From assembly GCF_009017415.1 (NCBI RefSeq), contig NC_092405.1, positions 2,976,001 through 3,040,000 on the forward strand: 64,000 nt of DNA, given 5' to 3'. This document shows, one piece after another, positions 10,120-21,426 of this stretch. The DNA is from Aspergillus flavus. Its lineage: Eukaryota; Ascomycota; Eurotiomycetes; Eurotiales; Aspergillaceae. A program made the translations under genes and the position numbers. A model generated the notes under the pieces. It was given only the letters and a program-made list of their open reading frames with translations. It searched no databases and was not told the DNA's origin. Each line of letters begins with the position of its first letter. Positions within the stretch are counted from its first letter, which is position 1.

Positions 10120-11595
10120 ATGGCAACTCCCGCACCTTCAATAGCCCCTGCGCCCACTCCAGCTCCGTTGGCTCCCGCAATTGCCGCCAAGCCAACCATT
10201 TCACCGTCTCCCGGACCGGGTACACCCGGATCCGTCACCTCCAAGGAATGGGTTATACCACCACGTCCCAAACCTGGCCGGAAGCCTGCCACAGATACGC
10301 CGCCTACTAAACGTAAGGCGCAGAATCGTGCGGCCCAAAGAGCGTTCAGGGAACGTAGAGCCGCCCGCGTCAATGAGCTCGAAGACCAAATCAAGAAAAT
10401 CGAAGAAGAGCACGATATTCATGTGGCAGCGTTCAAAGAGCAAATTTCAAATTTGTCTCATGAAGTCGAACAGTGCCGGAATGAAATGACATGGTGGCGC
10501 GACCGATGCCACGCTCTGGAGAAGGAAGTCTCGGTCGAAAGAAGCGCGAAGGAAGCCCTTGTTAAAGAGTTCCGGTCGTCGCTCTCAGATAAGAATGCCC
10601 CTGCGGGTAGGGCACCATTGACTCGTGTGTCTGCCAGAAACTCCGGTTCTGGACGAGCTACAAATGAAAGGTCTTCGCCGAGCAACGCCAACAGTGGTAG
10701 TAACGATGATGAGCAGGAGGAAGTGCCACTGGGCTGTCCTAGTTGTTCTTCTACACATTGTCAGTGTATTGAAGATGCATTTGCAATGCCGGGCGTTGAG
10801 TCATTGCATTCTAAGCGTCTTAGCACCACTGGACAAGGGCGTGCCGAGCCTGAGATAAAGCCCGACCCGGAGGAGATGGAAATCGACTTTACCACACGGT
10901 TTGCCGCCCCTCAACCACAGGAAGACAATGCCACGGCTGTTTCATCCCCCGCGGTTGATCCGTGCGGCTTTTGCCAGGATGGAACCCCATGTATATGTGC
11001 GGAAATGGCAGCCCAGGAAGAGCAGCGTCGACAGTCCTTCGAGAACAACCGTCTTGCACCTATTCAGAACCTGTCTCAATTCACACCACCTCCCTCCGAT
11101 GGCGACGTTCGCTCTGAAGTCACTCTGCCATCCATTAACCAGGCAACCAACCCCTGTGCGAATGGCCCTGGCACCTGTGCCCAATGTCTTGCGGACCCGA
11201 AGAGTACCCTTTTTTGCAAGACGCTGGCGGCCTCCCGCTCCGCCAGCGTTGCCTCCTCCGGATGCTGCGGCGGTAAGGGCGCCGATGGCGGGTGTTGCCA
11301 GTCACGCAGTTCCAACCCTCCGCGTGCTGCCGCTGCCAAATCGACATCTGGTAGATCTACGACGCCATCACTGACCCTCTCTTGTGCTGATGCCTTCACG
11401 ACATTGTCACGTCACCCGAACTTCTCCCGTGCCAGCGATGAAATTTCTACGTGGCTTCCTAAGCTTCATACATTACCGAATCCTAAGGATGTTGCATCAC
11501 CTGATCGATGCTCCTCGAGAGCGGCACTCGAGGTCGAGGCAGCGAGCGTAATGGGCGTCTTGCGCTACTTTGATCGGAGGTTTGCCGACAAATAA
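10120..11595 (+). CDS. hapX: HapX, bZIP iron-responsive regulator of the CCAAT-binding complex
   Basis: Transcription factor that, with the HapB/C/E complex, represses iron-consuming pathways and activates iron uptake under starvation, and also supports iron detoxification. The frame is intronless, 491 residues, the usual length for Aspergillus HapX. Seen in order: an Ala/Pro-rich N-terminus; the CCAAT-complex binding motif KEWVIPPRPKPGRKP (~42-56); the basic region with NRAAQRAFRERR (~69-80) and a following coiled coil to ~155; then four cysteine-rich regions at ~205-215 (CPSC..CQC), ~281-292 (CGFC..CIC), ~345-365 (C..C..C..C) and ~381-392 (CC..CC). These sense iron, probably through Fe-S clusters. 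A putative SreA site cluster lies upstream. Confidence 0.96.
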   Translation: MATPAPSIAPAPTPAPLAPAIAAKPTISPSPGPGTPGSVTSKEWVIPPRPKPGRKPATDTPPTKRKAQNRAAQRAFRERRAARVNELEDQIKKIEEEHDIHVAAFKEQISNLSHEVEQCRNEMTWWRDRCHALEKEVSVERSAKEALVKEFRSSLSDKNAPAGRAPLTRVSARNSGSGRATNERSSPSNANSGSNDDEQEEVPLGCPSCSSTHCQCIEDAFAMPGVESLHSKRLSTTGQGRAEPEIKPDPEEMEIDFTTRFAAPQPQEDNATAVSSPAVDPCGFCQDGTPCICAEMAAQEEQRRQSFENNRLAPIQNLSQFTPPPSDGDVRSEVTLPSINQATNPCANGPGTCAQCLADPKSTLFCKTLAASRSASVASSGCCGGKGADGGCCQSRSSNPPRAAAAKSTSGRSTTPSLTLSCADAFTTLSRHPNFSRASDEISTWLPKLHTLPNPKDVASPDRCSSRAALEVEAASVMGVLRYFDRRFADK

Positions 11596-12694
11596 GCCGT
11601 CCGCCCAACTACGTTCATGAATCTATGCCATATAATTTCTTTTAATTCTTTTCCTTCTTTATGATACCCAAACTTGACTCGTGTCTGAGTTTGTATTATA
11701 CAACATCTCTCTTTTTTTCTTTTCTTTTCTTTTCTTTCCTTTTTTTTTGGAACTCATGATGGGAGACGGGATGCATTTCAGTTTCTAATATCTTCGATCC
11801 TCGGGCCCATGTTTCCATGGATTTGTTTTCTTTAGGCCTCCGTGACGTGCACCGAGGGAACTTGGAAGAAAGAACAAAAAGAAGCCAGGGCTATTTCTTG
11901 CTTCACTTCGACCTTACGTTTAAAAAAGAGGGGATGGATGGATCGATATGGTATGGGATGGAATGGAATGAATACAATTCACTCCAATGATTAGACGGGT
12001 GAATGATCGGCGTTATCTATTTACTTTCATTTTGGGTTGATTTCGGGTGATTCCAAAAATAAAATCCAAGACGAACATGGCCCAAAAGAATATTACATAT
12101 GTACGGGTTGAGCCGCGGCTCAGATGAAAACAGCCATTGCGTTTCATCCAATATAGAGTCCTTCTGGTTTGGAAAATCAAGTTGGAATCAGTTTAGATAG
12201 ATGGAATGGGTCCTTCTGGGTGGCGATCTGATTGGTTTGATGTATTTATCGACCGACATACGAGGGGTATTTTCATCATAATGGACTCCTTGAAACATAT
12301 GGTTTCATTGCCACTGCTGTCCGAAATGAAAGGCTCTGTATAAGGAGATGAGATGGCTGATGTACCATGACGCTAAAGCTGGATGAGTGATATACATATT
12401 CCCAATGTTAAACGGCAGGAATAAAAGGGAAAAGAGTTCGAAGACCTATCAGAAAGCATGTCGCCGCCGTTGATATCTACAAAATGAACACAAACAGGTC
12501 CAACGCCTTCAACCCCCTTGCGCCAGCTAGGTAGGCAAAATAGTAAAGGGCGTAGAGGTAGTGGGGAATTGATTAGGGGCAGGACAAGGATGATAACGAA
12601 GAATAGGAGTGGGTATGATAACAAGATAAACAGTGAACCAAGTTGGGACAACTGTGGGTGTCAGGTGCATGAAAACTCAACAGATGTGGTTTGA
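11596..12694. other. Convergent intergenic region
   Basis: About 1.1 kb between the 3' ends of hapX and the UGO1-like gene. It carries a TTTTC-repeat pyrimidine tract at about 11708-11750 and a GGAT/GGAAT-rich stretch at 11930-11975. A weak minus-strand open stretch at 12373-12651 has no recognisable features. I see no gene in it. Confidence 0.5.
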
Positions 12695-14304
12695 TCAAAA
12701 GCGGCCTCCACTAGGCATCGCTCCATCCTCCGCGATGGCACCAGCGCTTCCAAGAAAGCTGGCGCCCCAGATACCGGCAATTCCCCACATACCAATTCGC
12801 CAGCCGCGATAGAGGCCATGAATTCCCTGGCCTTGCCGTTTCCTCAGCGCAATGGGCTTGTTGAATAAGGCCTGTGCCTTCTCAGCCTCTGGGTTCGGTT
12901 GAACACCCTCCTCGTATACAATACCCCACATCGTTCCGACAATACCCCTATATGTACTGGGTGTCGGAACGATGGTTTCGACCTCAGGAGCTTCAGTGGT
13001 AGCCTCTGAGGGCTTTGCAGAACGCAGCCCACTAGTAGACTGTTGGCGGAGGCTTGGGGACGTGAAAGTAGCGATCTGTGCGCGACGCAGCACAGTTTCC
13101 AGAGGGAACCGGACTGCCAGTTCTAAACCGGACCCCATGAAGGTAAACAAGTTCCACATGGACGGGTTGAGGACGGGGTCAAGAGACAGGTACGATTTCA
13201 GGAAGAGCGGAGTGGTGGTCATTATGAAGTTGGGCAAACTGGAATGGAGGATCGTGATTGGCACTAGATGAGGGGGTACCGTGCAGTTAGGAGTTGGAAT
13301 TTGTCGAATGGCTCGTATAAGGGAGCGGGGTCCATGAGTGACGGGTGTAAGAATGAGGAGTGTGCGGGCTGTATCAATCGGGGAGAGGATCAATGCAGAC
13401 AAGGATGTAGAGATGAATGACAGGACCAAGGTGGCGATTGGAGAGGTCGAAGTCAGAATGTCCGCTGTCATAGAGGATGAGATATCATCTTCTGGTAGCC
13501 CCACAATAGCTGACAGGAGACTGCGAATGAATGTGTTCAATGTTGGGAGGAGTAGAGAGTAGATAAATGTGGCATTGGTTGCTTTCCATGGGGATGTTGG
13601 TCCACTGGTGGTCCACAACTGGGAAAGTACATCCATCAGAGAGCCTGGGTTTTTGATTTTCAAAGCGTTCCGGGACGATGGGGTTGAGGCTTGAATGTAA
13701 CCGCTTCGATCAGTGATATGGCGTCGGGCTTTTCGAGATCGTGAGTTTGACGGCGACGAGGCTGCAGGTGCTGTCGATGTGAAGTAACTGCTCTCATCGT
13801 CTGAAGATAGCGCATCCTAATTGACCCATTGCAACGTTAGCCATCACGTAGATTGTTCCCCCCTCTGGTCCTTCTAGGGTTACACTTAGAGCTTACAACT
13901 CCATCTTCTTCTTCTTCGTCCCCTTCCTCGCCATAGGGATCGCTCCGAGCACCCGAACTTTGCCTCCGATGGCCATCCAGAAGCCACTGTCCATCCTGAC
14001 TGTCGGGCACGACATAGGCCTGTAGAATGGTCTTCGCGACGTCAAACGGTTGTGCAGTCAAGAGACTGGTATATTTCCAAAGTGCACGGTCCAAGGCATC
14101 TTTGATCCAGCTTGATACCGAGGGAGAGTTCTCTAAATAATCCGAGTAGTCCAAGTCGGACAGCAAGTCGCGGGCAGAGCTTCCAAAAACATGGGCCGAT
14201 GACGCATCTGGAGGGGATGAAGTGGCGTTGGAGGCCTCCAGGCCCATGGAGGGGGGAGAGTAATAAGGGCGCAGAGGATTGAGCCCTTCACGAGAAGATG
14301 CCAT
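12695..14304 (-). CDS. ugo1: Mitochondrial outer-membrane fusion factor, Ugo1-like modified carrier protein
   Basis: Ugo1 is an outer-membrane relative of mitochondrial carriers that links Fzo1 and Mgm1 during mitochondrial fusion. Exons on the complement are 13897-14304 and 12695-13816, giving 509 residues; the donor GTAAGC and acceptor TTAG keep phase 0. The first exon has a disordered acidic N-terminus and then WKYTSLLTAQPFDVAKTILQ, a degenerate carrier signature (PFDVAKT for PxDxxRT). A Ser-rich acidic linker follows. The second exon has repeated hydrophobic segments, a second degenerate carrier motif (LSPIDTARTLLIL) and a third (RFPLETVLRRAQIA), followed by IHGLYRGWRIGMWG. It shares a 389-bp divergent promoter with the ferredoxin gene. 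The name rests on overall architecture; another atypical carrier is possible. Confidence 0.8.
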
Positions 14305-14693
14305 CGTTGGGGGAGGTAGGGGAGTGTTCTATGGAGATTGACGATTTCTTGTAGAAAGGGAAGGGCGGATGTTCTTGTCGGAAGTTTTTGGATTTATTGT
14401 TCTAGATTAATTTACCGTTTAAGGTCCAAGGCGGAGAGCAAAAAAGGTCAAGAAAAAAAAGGTTAAGTTGGAAGCAGCGAATGATTATGTCCGAATTTCC
14501 CGCCTTCTCCTCGGAGTTACTCTCTTTTTCTCCCTCCAGATTCAATCAATCGATCTTCAATTGAAACGTCTCTCTTCTAGATTTTCCTTTCTATAGTCCC
14601 CTGCCTTTTGGCAATCTACTCTCCTGGGAGTCTATTCACTATACTTTCCTTTTCTACAATCCTCTATAATTCCTCGTCGCATACTCTATAAAC
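14305..14693. promoter_or_regulatory. Bidirectional promoter between UGO1-like and YAH1-like genes
   Basis: The 389 bp between two divergently transcribed nuclear genes for mitochondrial proteins is pyrimidine-rich toward the ferredoxin side (14515-14660). I see no clear TATA box. An A-rich run lies at 14451-14462. Confidence 0.5.
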
Positions 14694-15455
14694 ATGTCGT
14701 TCTGGAGAGAAACTTTCCTTAATTTGCGTCATGCCGTGCCGAAGACTGTCCCCGGAGATCGCGCATGCCGCGCCCAATCGAAACGGCTTCTTACTTATTC
14801 CTCACAGAGTCCTCGAGTGACTGCCCCGAACCAGTACTCGTTGTACGCTAAGAGACCCGGGTATAGTGTGAGTCAACGGCGGGTATGGAACGGATTGAAC
14901 CCTCAATGCCGAAGCTTTTCGGCCTCCGCGGGAGTTCAGCATGGCCATATCACACCTCCGAAACCCGGAGAGGAGTAAGTCATGGCCTAGCTATGATGTT
15001 ATCTCATGGACCATGTGCTGATGTGACTCGTTGCAGGCTCAACATCTCTTTCATTGACAAGGATGGTGAGAAGTACGACTTCCAGGTATCCGAGGGGGAC
15101 AATTTGTTAGACATTGCGCAGGCCAATGATCTTGAGATGGAAGGTTCGGATCCCCTTGGGACAGGGCACAATGCTCAAGCCTGCTTACTGACTGGTTTCC
15201 TCTGCGCTAGGAGCTTGCGGCGGTTCATGCGCCTGCTCGACATGCCATGTCATTGTGGAGGACCCCGACATGTTCGACAAGATGGAAGAACCATCCGACG
15301 ACGAAAACGACATGCTGGATTTGGCATTCGGGCTGACAGAGACATCTCGGTTGGGTTGTCAAGTTATCATGAGCAAGGAGCTTGACGGACTAGTTGTCCG
15401 TCTGCCCTCTATGACCAGGAACTTGCAGGCGAGTGACTTCGAGCCCAAGAAATAA
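14694..15455 (+). CDS. yah1: Mitochondrial [2Fe-2S] ferredoxin (adrenodoxin/Yah1 type)
   Basis: Electron carrier of the matrix; Yah1-type ferredoxins feed electrons to Fe-S cluster assembly on Isu and to haem A and ubiquinone synthesis. Exons are 14694-14974, 15037-15143 and 15211-15455, giving 210 residues. The N-terminal ~90 residues are basic, Ser/Arg-rich and nearly free of acids, as expected of a mitochondrial presequence. The fold starts at LNISFIDKDGEKYDF. The cluster loop is ACGGSCACSTCH, giving the C-x5-C-x2-C ligands (C132, C138, C141), with the fourth in RLGCQV. The end LPSMTRN matches the family (usually LP..TRN). The second intron interrupts the Gly just before the cluster loop. 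Essential in yeast; relevant to the iron theme here because it is a cluster-assembly factor. Confidence 0.95.
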
Positions 15456-15735
15456 AGCCCGCAGGGACATTGTGCTGTGATGTGATGGTACCTACTGGGG
15501 GGAATCAAAGCGCGTTCAAGCAATACAGTGAAGTAGCATTTTGAGACGATCTAGCAAATGCCGGAGGCCTTTGGTTGTAAATGTATATTGTACTATTGGG
15601 TATTCTCATCTCCATTCTATTTTGCAAGAGTCTGTAAATAGGAATAACTTTTAATCCAAACGTGCAATAAAAAAAACAAAACAAAACCCCAACGCCTAAG
15701 ATATGTTTGCTTCTCAACATATACAGAATCTCCAT

Positions 15736-16626
15736 TTAGGCCTCCTCAATATTCAATGGCTTGCCCTTCTTTCCACTAATCAGCTCCAGGAATCCTTGTT
15801 TGCTAACCTCATTGACGGCCTTCTCTCGTTCGCCAATGCCGATGGTACCCTTCTTCCTCTCGCCTTTGGCCGCTTCTTCTCCGCGCACTTGAGCTGCTCG
15901 AACAGCATTGAAAAGTTTCACCACACCACGCTGGGCGATTTTCCGAAGACGCTTCTCTTCCTCAGCAACAGCGCCAGCCTCACCTCGTTCGATTCCTAGA
16001 ACATCACGAATCCGACCGCGATCTAACTCTTCCTGCTTCTCGGCGCGCAGTTTGGCTCGTGCTTGCTTGTCCAATTTCTCGTCGGCAAAATCTGTGCTGG
16101 CTTGCGTGGCTATTTTACTGCGTGAGAGGACAGGATCCGCCCGGGCAGAGGAAGGTAGTTTTGTCGCCAAAATCTTAGAGATAGAGGTAGAGAACGCCGA
16201 AGGATCATTCCGTTTGGGGACAGCTCTGTGGTCCGTAGTTGACGTCGGCATAGACACATCAGAGTCGTAATCATCATCCTCATCTTCAGCATCAGAAGAT
16301 ACGTCTGAGCCCGAAGCTTCATGCTTTTCATCCTTCTTATCGTCACTGTCAGACGATTCGTCGCCGTCGTCGTCGCTGCTCTCTTTATCCTTTCTCTTCT
16401 TTGAAGCAATTGAAGATTTTGTCTGTTCCTTCGGCTTCTTTACTTTGACCTCGTCCTCGTTGGAATCTGCTAAACTGACAGCTTTAAAATCGGTTGCTCC
16501 ATCTTCCGCTTCGTCAGAACTGCTGTGGTATTCGCGCTGCTTCCTAAACTTCTTTTGAGGCCGTCCAGTTTTGCCCTGCAGACCTTCCAAGACCTTGCGC
16601 TTCTTTGCTGTAGTGGATAGACGCAT
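15736..16626 (-). CDS. rrp15: Ribosome biogenesis protein Rrp15
   Basis: Nucleolar factor needed for pre-60S rRNA processing. The 296-residue model starts at the ATG at 16626 (MRLSTTAKKRKVLEG), which gives the usual basic N-terminus. The same frame stays open upstream to an ATG at 16824, which would add 66 residues including a Lys run that looks like translated leader; I prefer the shorter form. The middle is strongly acidic (ESSDDDGDESSDSDD and similar) with KKRK patches. The conserved C-terminal domain includes SISKILATKLPSSARADPVLSRSK, then EKQEELDRGRIRDVLG, EEEKRLRKIAQRGVVKLFNAVRAAQ and a final KQGFLELISGKKG. The gene is divergent from SRP54. Confidence 0.87.
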   Translation of the reverse strand: MRLSTTAKKRKVLEGLQGKTGRPQKKFRKQREYHSSSDEAEDGATDFKAVSLADSNEDEVKVKKPKEQTKSSIASKKRKDKESSDDDGDESSDSDDKKDEKHEASGSDVSSDAEDEDDDYDSDVSMPTSTTDHRAVPKRNDPSAFSTSISKILATKLPSSARADPVLSRSKIATQASTDFADEKLDKQARAKLRAEKQEELDRGRIRDVLGIERGEAGAVAEEEKRLRKIAQRGVVKLFNAVRAAQVRGEEAAKGERKKGTIGIGEREKAVNEVSKQGFLELISGKKGKPLNIEEA

Positions 16627-16942
16627 GATAATTGAGGGAACGTCTGAATTTAAGCTGTGGTAAATTTTTCGTGTTGATATAGGAATTGCATGGTCTTTTT
16701 TTTTTTTCTTGTAAGTCTCGAATACATTCAAAGGCGGAAGAAACAATGATGTCTCTGATTGGCTGACCGCCCGCTCCAGACTCTCCGCACTGGAAATGAT
16801 TGAGATTGGTGGCCTCTCCGACATTCTACCTGTCGATCAAGCATTGCCATTATTCGGTTTCTGATCACCTAACTTCCCTACGCCCTGTTCCTTATTGATT
16901 TTACTGCGATACCAACCTTTATCTCCTAAGAGAGTTCCCGCC
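16627..16942. promoter_or_regulatory. Bidirectional promoter RRP15 / SRP54
   Basis: 316 bp between the two preferred start codons. It contains a run of 13 T at 16697-16709. It would shrink to 118 bp if the upstream RRP15 ATG at 16824 were used. Confidence 0.45.
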
Positions 16943-18587
16943 ATGGTCCTTCAGGATCTCGGGCGGCGTATCAACGCCGCCGTCAATGACCTGACTAGGT
17001 CCAACAATCTAGACGAGAAGGTGGGCTGCCAATATGTGCATTTGATTCTCAAGGAGGTTTCACGCAACTAACGCCTTCTAGGCTTTTGATGACATGTTGA
17101 AAGAGATCTGCGCTGCACTTTTATCAGCCGACGTAAACGTTCGTCTCGTCCAGTCACTTCGGAAATCTATCAAGTCCAGCGTGAACTTCGCCTCCTTGCC
17201 CCCCGCCGTCAATAAGAAGAGGTTGATTCAGAAAGCGGTCTTCGACGAATTAGTTGCTCTGGTCAATCCACATGCAGATCCTTTCCGACCCAAGAAGGGC
17301 CGGTCTAATGTGATTATGTTCGTTGGTTTACAGGGTGCTGGTAAGACGACAACTTGTACCAAGCTGGCTAGACATTATCAGATGCGGGGCTTCAAAACGG
17401 CACTCGTCTGTGCGGATACCTTCCGTGCCGGTGCATTCGATCAGCTGAAACAGAATGCGACAAAGGCCAAAATTCCTTACTATGGAAGTTTGACGCAGAC
17501 CGACCCCGCAGTGGTGGCGGCTGAGGGTGTGGCCAAGTTCAAGAAGGAGCGGTTTGAGATCATAATCGTGGATACTAGCGGTCGTCACAAGCAGGAGGAG
17601 GAACTTTTCACGGAAATGACGCAGATTCAGACTGCTGTCACCCCAGACCAGACGATCTTGGTCCTCGACAGCACGATCGGTCAAGCGGCCGAAGCCCAGT
17701 CGGCGGCCTTCAAGGCAACAGCTGATTTTGGTGCCATCATTATCACGAAGACGGACGGGCATGCTGCTGGAGGTGGTGCTATTTCTGCTGTAGCAGCTAC
17801 ACATACTCCCATTATCTTCCTCGGCACGGGTGAACATATGATGGACCTTGAACGGTTCGAGCCAAAAGCTTTTATCCAGAAGCTACTGGGCATGGGCGAT
17901 ATGGCAGGATTAGTCGAGCACGTTCAGGCCGTGACCAAGGACTCAGCAGCAGCCAAGGAGACGTACAAGCACATCTCGGAAGGTATCTATACGGTGCGTG
18001 ATTTCCGAGAGAACATTTCCTCGATCATGAAAATGGGTCCCCTGTCAAAACTTTCTGGCATGATCCCTGGCTTGTCCAATCTCACTGCTGGGCTGGATGA
18101 TGAAGATGGCTCGCTTAAACTCCGCCGCATGATCTACATTTTTGACAGTATGACTACGGCAGAGCTTGACAGCGATGGCAAGGTCTTTGTGGAGCAGCCT
18201 AGCCGGATGGTCCGCATCGCCTGTGGTAGCGGCACGACCGTGCGCGAGGTCGAAGACCTTCTGTCGCAGCACCGCATGATGGCCGGTATGGCCAAGCGCG
18301 TCGGTGGGCAGAAGAAGCAGATGCAACGAGCCCAGAATATGCTCAAGGGTGGCAATAAAGAACAGCAGCTCGCCGCGATGCAGAAGCGCATGGCCTCCAT
18401 GGGTGGCGCAGGTGGCGCAGGTTTCCCTGGAATGCCCGGTATGGGCGATATGGCCAAGATGATGCAAATGCTCCAGGGACAAGGCGGCGGTGGTGGTCTG
18501 CCAGGCCTTGGAGGTATGGACCTACAGGGGATGATGAGCCAAATGAGCGGATTGATGGGCGGAGGAGGACGCGGTAGAGGACGGTGA
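16943..18587 (+). CDS. srp54: Signal recognition particle 54 kDa GTPase subunit
   Basis: SRP54 binds signal sequences and, as a GTPase, docks ribosomes to the ER SRP receptor. Exons are 16943-17020 and 17082-18587, giving 527 residues, with a 61-nt intron after NLDEK. The N domain starts [14 protein letters not shown]. The G domain shows the P-loop GLQGAGKTT (~108-116), [14 protein letters not shown] (the SRP-specific insertion box), [25 protein letters not shown] and FLGTGEHM. The methionine-rich M domain begins near GMIPGLSN and contains [16 protein letters not shown]. The tail is a Gly/Met-rich repeat ending GGRGRGR, a common fungal extension. The frame has no missing motif. Confidence 0.96.
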
Positions 18588-18912
18588 TCCCAACATTGTT
18601 TCTTTTCATGTCAATTTTCTTTTCTCTCCTGTATCTGTTTGTTTCGTGGTGATACCGCTTCATGGGTCACGATTGATCGATTATACAGCATGTGGATGGT
18701 GTTGGGCGCGTATTGTTTTCATTGCCATGGTATGATTTTAACTTCTTCAAAGAACGATACTTAGGTGACATTTTATACGTCGATAGGTTGCAATAGTGAC
18801 GGTTAATCTTACCATACTGTACATTAACATATTTTTAGTATGAATTGATACGTTATCGCCAGGGAAAATTCGACGATATATGTATTGATCTATGCCAGGT
18901 CCATATTCATAA
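18588..18912. other. Convergent 3' flanks of SRP54 and PhoD genes
   Basis: 325 bp, AT-rich toward the right end. No gene seen. Confidence 0.5.
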
Positions 18913-21027
18913 TCAGTCGAGTCTTTCTGCTGTTCCCGTTCTATCCAAAAGTTTAGAGACTTGAGCCCTAAACTGGTTAACTAGCTGTCCTCTTACTTCC
19001 TCCACCTGACTAAGGACGGCTCTGAGCTGGGCACTCCATCCAACTGGTTCACGGTTGTCCTCAAGGACTTTACCTGGCAGGAGTCGCGGGTGTCTGACAG
19101 AGGCAGCCGAGGCAACATCCTCATACCCGGGAAGTGGGACGCTGAGACTATATTTCCAGGCGACATCGTTGTCAACATAGAGTGAGTAGGTAAGGACGGA
19201 ACTGGGTACGGTTGCCGTCCTGCCACTGATGAGTACGGTCTCATCGCGGATGTCGATATCGATTAATCCGTACTTGGTGTTACCGGTTGGGATGTATTTG
19301 ACCGTGACATCTTCATTGTCGGTTTGATGGTAGGTCCGGATGGGCAGGTAGAACATACTGAGCGGACCGACACTGAATTCGTGCAGGCCTTCTCCGGCGG
19401 TATCGGGGAGAAGTTCATCGGGCGTGTAGTCAAATGTAGGATCAGGGAATCGGGTCGCCCCGAACTCGTGTCTGTCTCCACTGAGCAGGATAATACGAAT
19501 TCCCAGCTCTCGCTCAGCGCGCCACATGGCTTCAAACACTGTGCGACGCTCGTTCAAAAACCCACCCCATGTGTCGGTCGTGCCGACGCGCCAGTTTTTA
19601 GTAAATGGAACGCTGGAGGCGACGATCTTCCAACGCACTTCGGCTGGTTCAGGACGAGACAGATATGCAAGCAAGGACTGCAGTTGCGCTGAGCCAAGAA
19701 TGGTAGAGTCCGGTTGGGCGGGCTCGGAGCGATAGGTGCGGGTATCCAACATGAAGAATGACGCCGGGCCGTTGATGAAAGAGAAATAGGTTGTGTTTTC
19801 TGGCTTGGCAAAAGGAGTGGCTGGGATCGGGGGGTTCACACTGACGTGGTAATGGATATAGGGGTCAGCAGCAGCCAAATAGGGAGCTGTATTGTTGCCC
19901 TTCGACCAGTCATTCTCAATCTCATGGTCGTCTAGAGTGTGTATCCACGGCAGGTCGATGGCCGGGTTATCACCATGGGAATACCACGAGGGAGAAGAAT
20001 ACACACGACGATATTCACTGCGGTAATGTGATACAGACGAGCCAAAGCGCTGGGGAACGTCGATATAGATGAAGTCACCGAGGAACAGCATAAAAGCCGG
20101 TCGAAGCAAGGATGGCAATTTGCTGACGGTCTCAGTCATCTTCTCAATGCCCTCGATACGCAATGGATGAGATAACGGATTGTACGGGAAGTTTGGCTTT
20201 ATGCAGCTAGACGTCAAAAAGCTAAGCCGGTCGGCAGATGCCGAACCAGGAAGAGGCGCGGTGACAAAAGAGCCTGTGCGATTGTTGGACAAAGAGTATC
20301 GATAATGCGAGGATGGTTTCAAGTTTTGCAAAGTCACCGAGGTTGTGAAATCCGTCGATTCATCAAGTGCATATATAATGCCTTCTTCCACCCATTTCAA
20401 GGGGTCATCCTGTTCCGCTTCTTGGTAGAAGACCACCAGGGGTAGTTGAGCCGAGTCCGGCTCTCGAACGAGCAAATTCGCTGTAGTTGGGGAGACATAG
20501 CCAATGCGCGAGAAGGCAACATCGTTTGCAGGATAGAAAACTAACCCACGCAGTAGAAGGTCGGAAGTGAAGAGTGTAAGGACAATGTTAACCAGCACTG
20601 TCAGCCGGGTCACCAACGGCGACGTGGGGGAGGGCAGTCCCGTTAAAAGCGTCTTAAGAACGCTATCATTAGATAGAGACTCTGCAGATCCTGCGCATAT
20701 CTTCTGTGAGCAAATCCAGAGTGGGGAAGCACTATGGGGTAGGGATATACTTACTGGAAGTGTTCCTGGAGCGTTTCAAGTCATGGGGGCGATTGGTGGT
20801 GCTCTCATCAGCCGGCCGACTGAGCGAGAACAATGAAGATAGATACACCACTAACGAGGTGAAGATTAGAGGTGGGAAATGATGACCGGGGATCTGCACA
20901 CGAATGAGCAGCCGTTATTTGGTAATTGAACGAACTTAGATGGACGCACCCAGCGAAGAAAGATGAAGGCGGCGAGTCTGAGTATCACGGAGCTCGTGGC
21001 CGCGGCAACCCGCGGCAAGGAAACCAT
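18913..21027 (-). CDS. PhoD-like metallophosphatase with N-terminal membrane anchor
   Basis: Alkaline phosphatase D-type phosphoesterase, probably anchored in an endomembrane or the plasma membrane with a lumenal or extracellular catalytic domain. Proposed exons on the complement are 20950-21027, 20755-20893 and 18913-20690, giving 664 residues. The first two small exons encode MVSLPRVAAATSS..FIFLRW and the hydrophobic stretch LIFTSLVVYLSSLFSL; the third starts with a further hydrophobic helix (VLVNIVLTLFTSDLLLRGLVF). Metal-site motifs follow: SSCIKPNFPY, FLGDFIYIDVPQRFG, WIHTLDDHEIENDW, TRTYRS and LLSGDRHEFGATRFP. The third-exon acceptor could also be at 20681, still in frame. The physiological substrate is unknown. 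Confidence 0.85.
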
Positions 21028-21426
21028 AGCTTCGTGGGAAGGTTTTAGGCGCGCTGCGAGATAATGAGTGTTCTTTTAGCCATGAATTATTCTCCGTTCG
21101 AGTTTTAGAGAAGAAGCTCAGGTGACATTCTGATAGGTAGAGAAGTGGAGCTGAGAATAAAGAAGTTGGAGTTTGGAAGATGCGGTGGACTGCAGTTGAC
21201 TAGTATAGGCGGTATGACGACATTGGACGATTCCACCCGGTTAGCCTCAGGTACACACTTCCACAGTAACTAGTACTCTCCCCTATCGTTCTACATATCA
21301 TATCTCCAGCAATGAAAGAATGTAAAGTAGTTGTATATAATTTGATTACATTCGTTGGTCTGTTTTTATGCTCTACGTCCATAGATCTCTACCGTTGTTG
21401 ATTCATCATATCTCGGAGAACGTTCA
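21028..21426. other. Promoter of the PhoD gene and 3' flank of the GH18 gene
   Basis: About 400 bp between two minus-strand genes. No gene or clear motif seen. Confidence 0.4.
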
